Assembly (NCBI RefSeq): GCF_040054535.1
Contig: NC_090796.1
Span: forward strand, 6,561,001 to 6,625,000
Origin: Antennarius striatus
Lineage: Eukaryota > Chordata > Actinopteri > Lophiiformes > Antennariidae
Direction of reading: 5' to 3'
Length of the DNA: 64,000 nt
The notes beneath the pieces are model-generated. The model had not been told where the DNA came from and searched no databases. It was given only the letters and a program-made list of their open reading frames with translations. The position numbers were made by a program, and so were the translations under genes. This document shows positions 43,334 to 59,498 of this stretch, one piece after another. Numbering within the stretch: position 1 is the stretch's first letter; each line of letters starts with the position of its first letter.

Positions 43334-46300
43334 ATGGGAAGCGCTCCTTATCCGGCCGGGGAATGGAAGGGGAAGGGGCGAGGCAGCCTGCAGGAGCTGG
43401 GCTGCATGCGCTGGAAGGTCAGCAAGCAGAAAGAAGGGGTGGCGGTGGTGGGGGCCGAGGAGAGGAGGTCCAGGGAGCTCATGGATGCGCAGCAGCAGCA
43501 GCAGGATCTCTCCTCCTCGTCTTCCTCCCTCACCTCCCCACTGCCTCGACAACCATCTCTGACACCTCCCGCCATCTACCATGAGAAGCAGCGGAGGGAG
43601 TTGTGCGCCCTCCATGCGCTCAATAATGTCTTCCAGGATGGGACGGCTTTCAGTCGGGACACGCTGCAGGAGATATACCAGAGGTAGGAACACCGACGGG
43701 TCATTATCAAGCTGCTGCATATGAATTGTTGTGATGACTGTTTTTTTAACATCTTTTTTCAACTTGTTGAAGGCTTTCTCCCAACACTCTGGTGACACCT
43801 CACAAGAAGAGCATGCTGGGAAATGGGAACTACGATGTAAATGTCATCATGGCTGCACTGCAGACGCGAGGGTTTGAGGCAGTTTGGTGGGATAAAAGAA
43901 GGTATGTGAGACACCTGATGAAGACTTCCATTTCTGTTGTCTTCATTCTAGTTCTCCCACATGTACAGCGGTAGAAGGAAATCAATACTTGTTTTTGTTT
44001 TAGGGTTTTTCCCCCTTGTTCACGTTCATTTCCTGTGACATAGTTGGAGTATATCTTCTGTCCTCAAATCCTGATCAAAATCAGACGAGCTGATCTTCTC
44101 CAAAGGAAAATTATGTATGCTCCATGCTTGGTATTGAATTGTTTTTTATTGAATTTGGTCAATTCAGTTCACATCTCTTCAAAAATTATGGACATAATTA
44201 ACTGAATTTACACTCCTGTCGTAGGGGCCCTAAAGGTTTGGACGGAATTGAAATTTTGGCAAGGCCTGTCACAATTATTACCTAATAGATTCATTATGTT
44301 GAGCTCATCACAATTATTACAGTAATCATCACAATTGTAAATAGAAGTTTAATTTTTCCATGTTGTTTTCCGCCTTTTGATCTTTGGTGCTCATTAAAGA
44401 TGCCATGAGGTTCTCTTCTGAACAAAAAATTGCACTTGCCTTTCGCAACACCAACTGTTTATCTTTCAAGGTACTAAACTTTTTGATGAGCATCTATTGG
44501 CATGAGCATCCTGTATTCAGACTATATTCTACATACAAAAGTTACAATGGTGGGATAAAATGAACACTAGTAGACAAATCAAAAATCTACGTGTGAAACA
44601 ATCATATCTTTTCAATGGTACCATGCAAACAGCAAGCAAGTGTAGTAAAGAACACCTCTGGAACATAATCAGCAGAACCTGGAATGGCCTCTTTGATGAC
44701 TCAGCCACTACATTAGTTGACAAAGTCTACGAGACAGTTTTATCAGCATTCCTGTTTTCCTCGTTAACAAACTCACATGACTGTTGACAACAGCAGCCCC
44801 AGACCTGCTTTGTTCACGTTCACGTTATCACAGGAGCCCTATTCCTGTTTGTCCTTCTTGACCAGAACAAGAACAAAACAGCTGACGAAAACAACAGGAG
44901 TGCTCGCGAGTGCTTATCGATTCAGCATCTGCGACTGGAGCTTTCACATTTTTATCTAATATTCACTGGTGTTGTGTGAAACATGTGAGATGACTTAAAA
45001 TGATAAATCCCCACTTCTGTCAGTAGTGCCATAGACCTCCTGCAATATGTTTTATTTAAAGTTGTGTTGGACTGTTTTTATAAGTCAATGTTGTTTAATT
45101 CCATTGCTAATGAGAAACTCAGACAACCAAGATTGAGAGTTTTTTCTATATATTACTGCAATTGTTAAAAGAAAAAAATGTGATTGAATATACAGTATAT
45201 CGCATATGATCAACTCCTGTTTTTTCTAAAAAGTTGCTACTATGATTTGCTTTCATTCTTGATGTCTGAAAGTATTTTCCTCTAATATATTGTACATTGT
45301 GGATTTGCTATCATTGTGCAGATGGATCTACACAATGCTCCAACACTAATGAGGATCTTACAGGTTGCAACCGCTGCCTTCTTTTTGTCCTTTCCAGGGA
45401 TGTTGGCAGCATCGAGCTGTCAAACGTGACCGGCTTCATCCTGAACGTCCCATCCAACCTGAGCTGGGGGCCTCTCCGCCTGCCACTCAAACGCCAGCAC
45501 TGGATAGGTGTCAGAGAGGTGGGAGGGGCTTATTACAACTTGGACTCCAAACTGCGCAGCCCTCAACTCATCGGACACCAGGAAGAGCTCAGGTGGGACC
45601 AGCGAGAAATGTTTGTTAACGTACATGTGTTCGTTGTGTCACGGTTGTCAATACTATGTTTCTACTACAACTAGAACCAGAAATATTCTCTGATATACTG
45701 TATATCAGACGTTTTAACATGTGACACCAACCTAGCAGACAAAATACACGATGGTGAATGTTTTAACAACAAGACCATAGACAATTATATTTACACTTTC
45801 CTCTCTTTTAAAATAAATCTTTGAATTGTGCTACGTTGGCCTTTGATTGACAGAAAGAGATGTACCAAGTAGAGACAGAGAGGGCAAGAAGAAAGTGAGA
45901 AAGTTTACAGCAACTCCTCCAAGGTAGTGCTAATGTACACTTATTATCTTTTATATATCAGGCCAAGATAAGTTGTGGAACTCCAACATTGATATTGAAC
46001 AATATTGATATATACAGTTATCAAATGTTGATCCTGAACTCCTTCTGATTTTGTCACAACACTGTGTGTGCTGCTGCCTCACAGCAAGACGTTTCTGGAT
46101 TTGATTTCTTTTTGTGTGGAGTTTGTATGTATGAACTAGGCACATTAAATTGCCCGTGGGTGTGAATGTGAGTGGTTGTTTGCCTTTGATGTGGCCCTGC
46201 AATAAGCTGGTGTCTCATCCAGAGTGTACCCTGCCTGTCACCCATAGCCAGCTGGGATAGGCTCCAGCAAACTCGTGACCCACAATGTGGATAAGCTTTG

Positions 46301-48419
46301 ATCTCATCTTCATGAATGAGATTGTTAATGGTTGTCAGTGCAACAAGGGTCTTGTAGGGAGATGGAGAGAGGAAGAGCAGATCATTGAGGAAGATGAAGA
46401 TGAGACCGAGGGAGAGCAGCATTCAGGCCATCAAGGCAGAGAAGCAGGATCTGAAGATACGTAATCTGATTTAAGGTCCTCACCAGTTAAAGCTTCTCAA
46501 AATCCAGAATATCATTTTGTGTACACAAAAGAGCCGTCCAATCAAAACTGTTCCTGATTTTACATGCTGTTTTCTGTTTTTGTTAACAGACTATGATAAA
46601 AATTTCAGACAGGAGGAATTTTTGAATGATGGTGTCAATAATTTAGAAAAAGAACTCAGTATGTTTCATACAAAATACAAGCACTTGTATCTCATTAGGA
46701 ATAATAACCTCTTTGGGTTTGGCTGCAGCACACAGTGGAATTCATTTACCCAGAGAATATCTAGCAAAGGGACATCTTTGATTATTACTTGAATCCATCA
46801 AACTAAAAGACCAAAAAAATAAGAGAGAGTAGAAATAAAATTAGATCCAAAAAACACTTAAAACATCCATCCACCCGTTACCACAATACAGCTGCTTATC
46901 CACCATTGAGGTCGTGGTGCTGGGGCCTGTCCCAGCTGGCTGAGGGTGAAAGGCAAGGTACACCCCGCATGATACATGCGGGCTCATCGCAGGGCCGCAC
47001 AGAAGACAAGCAACCACTCACGCTCACACTCACACCTACAGACACTTTGGTGAGACTAGTTCAGCGAAGTGGTTTTGGAGGTGAGAGGAAGCTGGAGAAC
47101 TCACGCAGACATGAAGCAAAACATACAAACTCAACACAGGAAGAAATGAAACCCAGAGCTTTCAGGGTCAATTGATTGAATGTTTAATATTGTGTGTCTA
47201 CACTGGTTTGTGGTCTTGTCTGTTTAATTATAACTGATGGTACGTGTCCCAGATTTCTGTAACCGTTAAAGCGCTACACAAATGAGTATTGTGAAATGAC
47301 TCATGTGTATTTTATAATTCTCTGCCATGTGTGTTTTTAGCCTACCTTGTATAGTCATGGCAACAACAGAAACATTATGCACTCACAAACACACCCCCAC
47401 TCCCCATGAAAGAAAAAAAGCTTTGTGGTTATGTAATTTTTGTAATTTGAGGTGAATTCTGTGGGTCTGTCCGTGTGACATCTCAGATATTCGGTTGTAT
47501 TCTATCCTCCGTGACTTTGATGAGTTTCTGCAGCTGTTTCACAGTAAAAACCTTGAATTTGTACACAGGTTAAAGTGGCGTGAAATGATTGTAGGAAATG
47601 TTGAGTTTGCTGTGAGATAACACACGAGTCCATACAGCTCTGATAACACACAATATTATTTGACACGTAAAGCAACAAATCCACATCACACAGACTAGAA
47701 CATAGTGTTGTTTTTATTAAATGTCTCCTGGAGTAGCTGCAACAATCATTCTATTTCCATTTTGATGTTCTAATATCTATAAGCTATGTTTGTCAAAATT
47801 TTGTGCTTTTATTTCTTAAATGCCTATTGATTTAAAGAAATAATCAACAACTGGGGAATGGAGAAGACCTGGTTTTGATTTGCTGATTTGACATAATTTT
47901 TGATTGTTATGCTTTTCTTACACGATTATCTCCAGCAGTTTTTCAGCCTCATAGTCTAGAACCAAATTCTCCTCTTTGAAAGATCACAACCTTACACCTA
48001 AGTACTATTTCAGCTCTTTTGCTTCCCAAAAATATTCAGCCTATCACAAGACCCATACATAAAAAATGTTTGTGACCATATATCTTAGTATTTATGAACC
48101 AAGACATTTTCTTCACAACATGGAGGAGACAAAAATGGAGCAAAGAGGAAAGTAAAGCTGGTTCGTGCTGTGATCAGAGCACTAACAGTCTGTCCTTTAA
48201 AACTGTGGCCCTCATTGTCTGTTTGTCTGTTTTGAACACAAATTGACGTAAAAGAGTTCCTTCATTTAATCATGGTAACCATGGATCTCCTCTTTGATCC
48301 TAATTGCCCCTCCTTCCAGGAAGTTTCTCCGCCAGCAGCTGCGAGGGAAGAACTGTGAACTCCTACTGGTGGTCTCAGAGGAGGTGGAGGTGCACCAGAC
48401 GTGGCGGTCTGACGGCTGA
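43334..48419 (+). CDS. josd1: Josephin-domain deubiquitinase 1
   Basis: JOSD1 is a cysteine-protease deubiquitinase of the ataxin-3/Josephin family that acts at membranes and in the cytosol. Coding exons: 43334-43683, 43773-43901, 45398-45592, 48320-48419, joining in phase. The catalytic Cys lies in [10 protein letters not shown], the His in [13 protein letters not shown] and the acid/amide in YYNLDSK. The C-terminus [18 protein letters not shown] is typical. With ATG 43334 (good context, ggcATGG) the protein is 257 residues. ATG 43406 ([11 protein letters not shown]) would give 233, nearer the usual ~202, so the start is uncertain. A polyglutamine/serine stretch precedes the Josephin domain. 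The 3'UTR probably runs to an AATAAA near 50661. Confidence 0.93.
43902..45397 (+). other. josd1 intron, no clear gene
   Basis: AT-rich intronic sequence. An ATG-started frame at 44560-44787 ([10 protein letters not shown]...) has no recognisable family and is probably chance. Confidence 0.5.
46060..46312 (+). repeat. Interspersed repeat in josd1 intron (copy 1)
   Basis: It contains the widespread fish repeat signature 'tgctgcctcacagcaag' and 'agctgggataggctccagc'. It is in opposite orientation to the related copy at about 46865-47165. Family assignment is by general resemblance. Confidence 0.6.
46865..47165 (-). repeat. Interspersed repeat in josd1 intron (copy 2, inverted)
   Basis: Reverse-orientation relative of 46060-46312, with 'gctgcttatccac', 'cctgtcccagctggctgag' and 'gaagctggagaactcacgc' blocks. 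The two copies flank about 550 bp of intron. Confidence 0.6.
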
Positions 48420-52420
<4,001 letters not shown>

Positions 52421-52428
52421 GGCTAAAA

Positions 52429-52510
52429 CAGTGGTCCCCAAACTTTTTGGCACCACAGACCGGTTTAACAGCAGACCATATTTTCCTAGACCGGTGTTTA
52501 AAGTGTGGTG
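52429..52510. mobile_element. hAT-like transposon end fragment
   Basis: CAGTGGTCCCCAAAC followed by 'tttttggcaccacagaccgg' is the recognisable terminal sequence of a fish hAT element. Only one end is visible. Confidence 0.6.
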
Positions 52511-52591
52511 GATAAGTAAGACAAAATAAAATTATACGACCACTATAAAAACTGTTTCTTTTTAAATAGAACTTAATATGGGAGTTTCAGT

Positions 52592-54179
52592 TTAGCAGTA
52601 TAGTACAGTATTCTGCGTTGGCAGCCGGAGAGGCCCTTTTATGACGGTAGTCACGTGACTGAGGCAAGCATCTTGCATCAAATGTGAGTGACCGATGTGA
52701 CTGAGAGAATCCGGTAATTTTCCAAAACAAAAAAATACTTCAGAATCAGATACTGTAATAAATAAAATAGAAATAACGTAAGTTATGTATTTTTTCTCTG
52801 CAGCCCTCAGCTCTGAATAGCCATTCAGAGCAGCAACGTCAATCATGTCATACCAGAGCACCATGGGCCATCTCTGCGTCTGGTATTTGCAGGTGTAGTT
52901 GCCAACCATCTGGTCCATTATATCCGTCCTCCTTTTGTCTGATTGTAGAAGAGGATCACTTCTGGTTTTTTCTTTGGGCTGCTTTCATCCACCGTCCTGC
53001 TGTGGTACATTGTGCTAAGCAGCAGAATAGCCTTTCCCTTCTTTCTTACATAGCTGGTCATGGTCATGTTGCCATTGAACTCAAATTCAGTGCTGTGGAG
53101 CTGTCTGGAACTGGAAGCCTTCATGACCGGAGGAATGTCTGGCTTGTTCTGTCGCAAAGTTCCCACAATAGTCAGACCCTCCTCCAGGAGATGTTCTGCA
53201 AGAGGGACGCTGGTGAAGAAGTTGTCAGTGGAGATGTGGTGACCTGTGTGTCTGAATCCACTGCACAACTGATGGAAACTGTTTTACCCCAGATTCTTTT
53301 GAACATTTTCCCCTGGTTGTCTCCCTAGGTACACAATCCCATCAATTGCATATGGGCTACGTGCATCACAAACCCAGATGATCTTTATGCACTACTTGGT
53401 GAGCTTGCTTGGCATGTACTACAGAAGCTGGGTCCTCTCTCTGAAAGGCACGAGTTATTCATCCACTGTCACACAATCAATGGGGATGAATTTGCAACTG
53501 CAGTTGATCAGGAACAGGTCCCATATGAGGCGATCTGTTTGCAGTCAGTCGGCCCTGGTCAACTTGTCATTAAAGCATAAGAAACGGCGAATGTTTTCAA
53601 ATCTTCAAATTGACATAGTGGCCCTGTACAACGCAGAGGACTTTCGAAAAGCATACGGACTGGTACATCCCAGTTCTTCTCACTTCCTGCAAGAATGGTC
53701 AATCCAGTGAAGGCCACAAGCTCATCTTCGGTTACATTCCTCCACTCTGTCCCCGTTTCTGAGGCTGCTCTTTCTCCTTCCTTGTTTGTGCATGTCAGCA
53801 GCTCTTCTATTATACCATCAGACATGAACTCCTTCCATGCATCTATTGGGGAGACAGTCCTAAACCCAGGTACAGGTCCTGGCCGAATGTGTTGAAAACT
53901 ATGACTTGGTGTTGCAGCCTGTCTGGGGGAGTAACTCTGACCTGTAAGAGCCCTTGTGACTTCTTCGGTTCGGCACAACATCCACGTCCTCTTCAGACGA
54001 CTCATCAGGGCACTCGTGTGTGTGTCTAACAGCCCTTGTTCAGTGGGGGGACAATAAAGTGGGTGTTCCATATCTGACATGTCAGAATCTGAGTCAATGA
54101 CTGCGACTGGCTCTTCATCCCATCCGTCCTGGATCAGGGCACGGTCCAAAGGAATCCTTCCTGGCCTCTTATCAGCCAT
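52592..54179 (-). pseudogene. Decayed piggyBac-type transposase
   Basis: From ATG 54179 (MADKRPGRIPLDRA) the frame carries the acidic N-terminus and the start of the DDE_Tnp_1_7 domain to about 53559. Further blocks lie in other frames: HISTDNFFTSVPLAEHLLEE with TIVGTLRQNKPDIP (53268-52918), and MDQMVGNYTC with RWPMVLWYDMIDVAALNGY (52918-52800). The order and motifs match piggyBac transposases (PGBD4-like). At least two frameshifts and stops separate the parts, so it is inactive. The usual Cys-rich C-terminal finger is not seen. Confidence 0.8.
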
Positions 54180-54414
54180 TTTACTATAGATAAAATAAAA
54201 AAAACACATTTAACCAGTAATGTGATCACATGTTAGAATATTTCACTAAAAAATTAAGTTCATAAATAGAGAAATGACTTACATGTGTGTTGCTCTATAG
54301 CAGTGAGCTCTAGTGAGCTTGCTGAGACCAGATGTGTTGATTTGAAAGTTGCAGCAGAAGTCGATAATTACCACCAGACGTGTGGCAAAAAATTAAAGGT
54401 TCATACAAAAATCC

Positions 54415-54670
54415 ATAAAAAACTATTTGGGGGTCATATGTGATCCCACTCGTGGAAGAGTCGGGTAGTGATACAAAAACTGAAATTTCTTGAAAATAAT
54501 TTTATTATTTTTTAAAAATGAAAATGGCTTCATGTCACAAACATATTTTCTGAGGAACACCTGGAATATGAATATGTTACAAACTTTTTAAAGCTGTTAA
54601 AGAAAAACAACCCATGGGGTCATGCCTGACCCCACAAGGGCACATGTGGGGTCAAGCATGGATTAAAGCT
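54415..54670. repeat. Subterminal palindromic sequence of the piggyBac-like element
   Basis: Inverted motifs such as catgcctgacccca / tggggtcaagcatg (about 54620-54660) and ggggtcatatgtgatccc (54427-54446) lie upstream of the transposase. They look like transposon subterminal repeats. The exact TTAA ends were not identified. Confidence 0.4.
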
Positions 54671-55700
54671 TAAAGACAAGAAAATTCGACTTTGAATGTT
54701 TTCTTATTTATGAGAGGGCCAGAAAGGAGGGTGTGTGTGGGGTGTGTGTGTGTGTGGGTTAAGGTAATTTTATAACATGGGGAGGAACTCGTTACTGTAT
54801 TACATGCAGAATACCGCCATCTGCTGGCCATTTAGCATAACTCAGAGTCTGTGGGGCCATGGACTGAAATAATATCTGACTCCCTGATGAAGGATCATTG
54901 CTGAAACACATTGGAGCTTTGAATTTTAATGTCTAAAGTGACCGTAAAGAACTATAATTAAAGGTAAGCACAGAAACAGTTCCAATTTACACGTCTAGTT
55001 ATCCCTAGACAGTGAATACTGAGTGTTTCAGTTTTGTTTAAATGACAATTTTTCTGCTTTGGTTCATAGAGCTACAGGGTGGCGGTAGGTCAGTGGAAAC
55101 CGGAGCGTGTAAAAAAGAATTTCCCCATTTAGGGGATCAATAAGGGAACGTTCTCCGTTAAATTAATTTACATAAAAGTAAATAATTGGATTTCTGCAGC
55201 TCAACCAAGATTCCTTCGCATCTTTTTACATGTGGGAACAAACCCCCTGGATGACCTGTGAGTCCAGGTAACAGCAGCCTGTCAGATCCACCTTCTAAAT
55301 TCATAAACTATGACATTCTATCTATTTATGCCTTATATTCAAGACAGGTTATGTATTATACAGGATCGGACAGCTGATCTACAAAGAAATGGTGACTTCT
55401 TGCAGCGACAGATGTGGCACATGAGCACTAAATATGAAAACGGTCTAGCAGCACTACTTATTTAAATGAAATTAAATTAAAAATGTGAACTATTTTAAAA
55501 GTATTGTCTACATTTGCACACATGGGGAGAAAAGAATGTTTTGATGGCATTATTCATAAACCAGCAACAGGTGCTGATTTATTTATGTGTTTACTTTATT
55601 TGTTTGTCAGGTAAAAATGTGATGTTTGACCTCAAAATATTTTCACTGTTAGTATTTTCTTTAGATTTCTCTCTCAGTGATGATGATGATGGGAGTTCTT
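54670..55700. other. Intergenic upstream of cbx7
   Basis: AT-rich with short GT-rich stretches. No gene is seen until the GC-rich block at 55720. Confidence 0.5.
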
Positions 55701-55719
55701 CATCACAGCCGCTGGATGA

Positions 55720-56021
55720 CACGTGGGGGGTGATGGGCGCGCGCGCGCGGAGACGGGGGGCGCGCCACGGGAGGACGAGCGCGCGCGCGCGCGCGCGCGG
55801 GGCGCGAAACAGATGTGTCGCAGATTTTTGTAAAGTCAGAGGAGGCTCCGAAACATCAGCCGCTAGGAAGTGGCTCGGAGCGGCCGGGCGGAGCTGATGA
55901 CGGGCGGCTGAGCTGGAAGAGGAGCCGCCGGGGAGCGGAGGTTTAACCGCTCCTGTTAGCTCAGTTTGTAGCGGACGGAGGAGCCACGCTGACAGGTCCA
56001 CGCTAGCGGACGGACGCGGAG
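55720..56021 (+). promoter_or_regulatory. cbx7: cbx7 CpG-island promoter and 5'UTR with (GC)n tracts
   Basis: An abrupt switch to GC-rich DNA includes alternating GC runs at about 55737-55748 and 55781-55798, which are prone to left-handed helix formation. It runs directly into the first coding exon at 56022. No TATA box is evident. Confidence 0.65.
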
Positions 56022-56511
56022 ATGGAGCTGTCAGCGATCGGAGAGCAAGTGTTCGCCGTGGAGTCGATCCTGAAGAAGAGAGTTCGGAAGGTGAACGATC
56101 CGTGTCCGTGGGTTTAGATTGAGATGAGTGATGCAGAGACGGATTAAATGAAGAGAAGTGACGGGCTAATCTGGTGATCTAATCGGGTGATCTGCGTGGA
56201 GGGGGCGGGGTGGGGAGTGTTGTCATTACACCGCGTCTCCGCGTGTCAGGTGTGCGGGTTGGCCCCCCCCAGGCTGGAGGAGGAGGATGTTACCTAACCA
56301 GCGCCTTCATCCTGGGTCTGACGCCCACGGGCCGGAAGTTCACCCTAGTTCTGGTGTAAAGAGGTGGTCAGCTGGTGGGGGGGGGGGGGGTGATGATCCG
56401 GAGGAAGGTCCAGAAAGTCTAGAAATATCTGGATGGTGGATCTAACAGGACTGCAACTACAGATGGGGATGGGGATTATTTTCATTCATTGTAATTCATT
56501 CATGAGGAGAT

Positions 56512-56578
<67 letters not shown>

Positions 56579-56638
56579 GTAAAACCTTACAGGATGGATC
56601 AGATGGATTGATTATAATTCTATTGAAGTGTTTTGAAA

Positions 56639-56678
<40 letters not shown>

Positions 56679-59498
56679 TCTGCCTGTGTAAACGGTTGAA
56701 CACGGACCCCAGGGTGATGCTCATGTAATGTATTACAGTTATTAATAGATTCACACCATATGTAGGCCAGAGTTACAACGACTGGGTGCTCAGTGGACTA
56801 GATCTGTCCATCCAGAAGACACACATGGTGACTCATGCTGCTACTAACTGGTGAATTAGTATTATTATTATCAATCATCAATTTTAATTTTAATCCAAAG
56901 GGGATTTTTGGAACATTAACTTCAGGAGTGTCATGTGTGAAGCTGTTGGAATGAGGACACAATATAATTGTTTATTCCTATAAAATCATGAATTATGTCA
57001 CTTTTAGAATAAGCTGAAGTACTTCTTTTTAAGTACGGTACAGGATTGGGTTTTTTTTGTTCTGGAAAAACCTGGTGAATAAAAGAAATGTCAGGAAATG
57101 CGGTGACATCAACTCACGTGAGTGCTAGGAAGTTGGCAATGGATGATGTCAGCAAGGATGACTAACACTCAGACTTGGCAGATATATGGGAAACATATTG
57201 TACTTTTTACATGGCTAATTATTAACACTGGCAGCAACACACTACGCGGGGGGTGGGCAATTAACTTTTGCAAGGGAGAAACCTGAATTGTGTCAGAAAG
57301 CCAGACCAACTATAATTTCAACTTAATTCTGCTTAAATATCTTCCATTGCAACTTAAATATTTTGAGTAGCTGGTACTGATAATTGAAATAATGTTTTTA
57401 TTAGTCTATTTGAACATAGGGTTCTTAATTCATGTAATTTCTGTGTTTTGTGTACATTTAACTTATGATTGGCCTTACGCGGGCCGGACAGGGATGTACA
57501 AAGGGCTGCATGTGGCCCGCGGGCCGCAGTTTGCCCAGGTGTACTGAACAGCAAGAATAAAAGTAATGTGGATATTAAATGATTAAGAAGATGGACAGAG
57601 ACAGGACATGAGTAATAGCTGTAGATGGACCATGATGCATCACATCACATCACACAGGTCTGAAGGAACCGTTGGAAAGGCTGCAGTGTATTCTGTGACA
57701 CGATTAATGAAATTCATTTCTGCTCTTTAATGTATGTCTCCACAGGGAAATGTGGAATATCTGTTGAAGTGGAAAGGATGGCCTCCAAAGTAAGTCCATA
57801 AACTCAAGCAGAAGTAAGGCTGGATTAAACACGTTTCACATGTTACATGTTGTGATTAAAAATAAATTGGATGGATGAAATAATCTGCATTTAAGTTTCT
57901 TTTTCATGCTGATCAGTTAATAATGAAATTTAACCAATGAATTAAGTAATAGAATATAAGCTTAAAATATCACTGAGATGTGTTCAGTAATACTAAGAAT
58001 TATCTTGAAGATGAACGAACCTGTTGGTCACCTGGTAATGAAGGAGACTTGAATGTGATCTTCTGCATCTTGCAGGTACAGTTCGTGGGAACCTGAGGAA
58101 CACATTCTGGACCAGCGCCTGGTGCAAGCCTATGAGGAGAAGTAAGGCTCCACATGTAAACACTGTGGTAAAAAAAGTGTTACCCGAGTTGTTGGATTAT
58201 AACTAGATTTACTAAAACACATATGCTGCAAATGATATCATCGCTACACATTTAGATAAATTTATAATGATGTTTTCTTTTAAAAAAAAAACAACCTTCA
58301 AATTTAAACATTTTAAGTTTAAATATAAAAGAAATTACAGGGATTAATTTTTTTAATGTCAATTTTATTCCAGCATTAACTTCTGGCCACAAAAATGTCA
58401 CGTTAATTTAAATGTGTACGTGTGCAGAAGACTTATTGAAATTAGTATCTTTTGAACTGTTGTTCACTTTTTAGAGAGCAGAGAGACCGAGCTGCAGGTC
58501 ACAAACGAAAAGGATCAAAATCCAAAAGACTCCTCCAGGTAAAGTTTGGACTTCAGTAAATGAGTAGGAACGACCTCTGATCTCTGCAGTTCGTGGATGT
58601 TTGGATGTTGACGTGTTCTCGCTCTCGTTCAGCAGAACACCGTCTACACCATGGATCTCCGCAGCGCCCATAAGATCCCGGAGAAGCCTCCACCTCGCCT
58701 GCGTCTCTCCCTGACGCGCTCTCTGCTCTCTGAGGATTCGCTTGAGTCGTTCAGTCCCTGCAGGCAGGAACACAAACCCAGAAGGCCACAGCTCAAGTGC
58801 CTGGACTCAAACCGTTCACAAGAAGACTGGGAAAAAAGTGGAGAAGAAGAAGATGAAGAAGAAGAAGGGGAAGAGGAGGAGATGGAGGACATTGTAGATC
58901 ATGAAGAGCAGGGAGAGGGTGGTGAGGAAGAGGAGGAGCTGGTAAAGGAGACATCAGACACCTGTGGAGGTGTTTTAAAAGGTACGGTCAGTGGGTTCTA
59001 ATGTGAATGTTGTCAGTGTATTGCATATTCATTTATCACGTGTTTAAACTCATGTGGATTATTTAAAGGTGATTCATCTCTAAAAATGAGTAGCTTCTGT
59101 TCAACTCAGAGCTGCTTTAGGAATTTCCCGTTTATTTTTTAAAACATTTCTAGTCATTTCATGACGTCTTTCAGAACAGATAGTGTTAGAGGCCAGGCAG
59201 GGAGACCAACCCAGTAACAGAACACCTGATGCACATTTCGGATCCACTCTCCACCTCACTCCACCTCACCCTGTGTCACTCAGGACAGCAGATGACAGAC
59301 AGTTGGAGCTCCACTATCGAACCAAAGGGGGTCATCACATCAGAGAAGCCAGATGAGGAAGACGACGACGTCTGGAGGCCTGTCATCGGTCCTGGGGAGG
59401 TGACAGTGACCGACGTCTCCCTCAACTCCCTCTCAGTGACTTTTCGAGAATCCAGGGTGGCTAATGGCTTCTTCAGAGACTGGGGTCTGGAGCTGTGA
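56022..59498 (+). CDS. cbx7: Chromobox 7, Polycomb PRC1 chromodomain protein
   Basis: CBX7 is a Polycomb subunit of canonical PRC1 that reads H3K27me3 in the nucleus. Six exons join in phase: 56022-56090, 57746-57789, 58076-58141, 58475-58538, 58633-58981, 59284-59498 (268 residues). The chromodomain begins at the N-terminus ([40 protein letters not shown]), with the aromatic-cage F and two W residues present. A basic AT-hook-like stretch (HKRKGSKSKR), a long Glu-rich region (about 58845-58960) and the C-terminal Pc box (VTVTDVSLNSLSVTFRESRV...FFRDWGLEL) follow. The KKRVRKG pattern favours CBX7 over CBX6. Exon 5 has a NAGNAG acceptor (ttcagcag). Confidence 0.94.
56515..56574. repeat. (AC)n microsatellite, cbx7 intron 1
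   Basis: Pure AC run of about 60 bp in the first intron. Confidence 0.95.
56642..56675. repeat. (GT)n microsatellite, cbx7 intron 1
   Basis: GT run about 70 bp after the AC run, in opposite dinucleotide sense, so the pair could form an intrastrand hairpin. Confidence 0.9.
57247..57545. mobile_element. Non-autonomous hAT-like element in cbx7 intron 1
   Basis: About 300 bp bounded by GGGTGGGCAA at the left and TTGCCCAGGTGTACTG at the right, with 'gtggcccgcgggccgcagt' just inside, as in short hAT elements. It has no coding capacity. Confidence 0.55.

Noticed and set aside
53378-53710. 110-codon + strand frame
   Set aside because: It is antisense to the decayed piggyBac transposase and has no recognisable domain.
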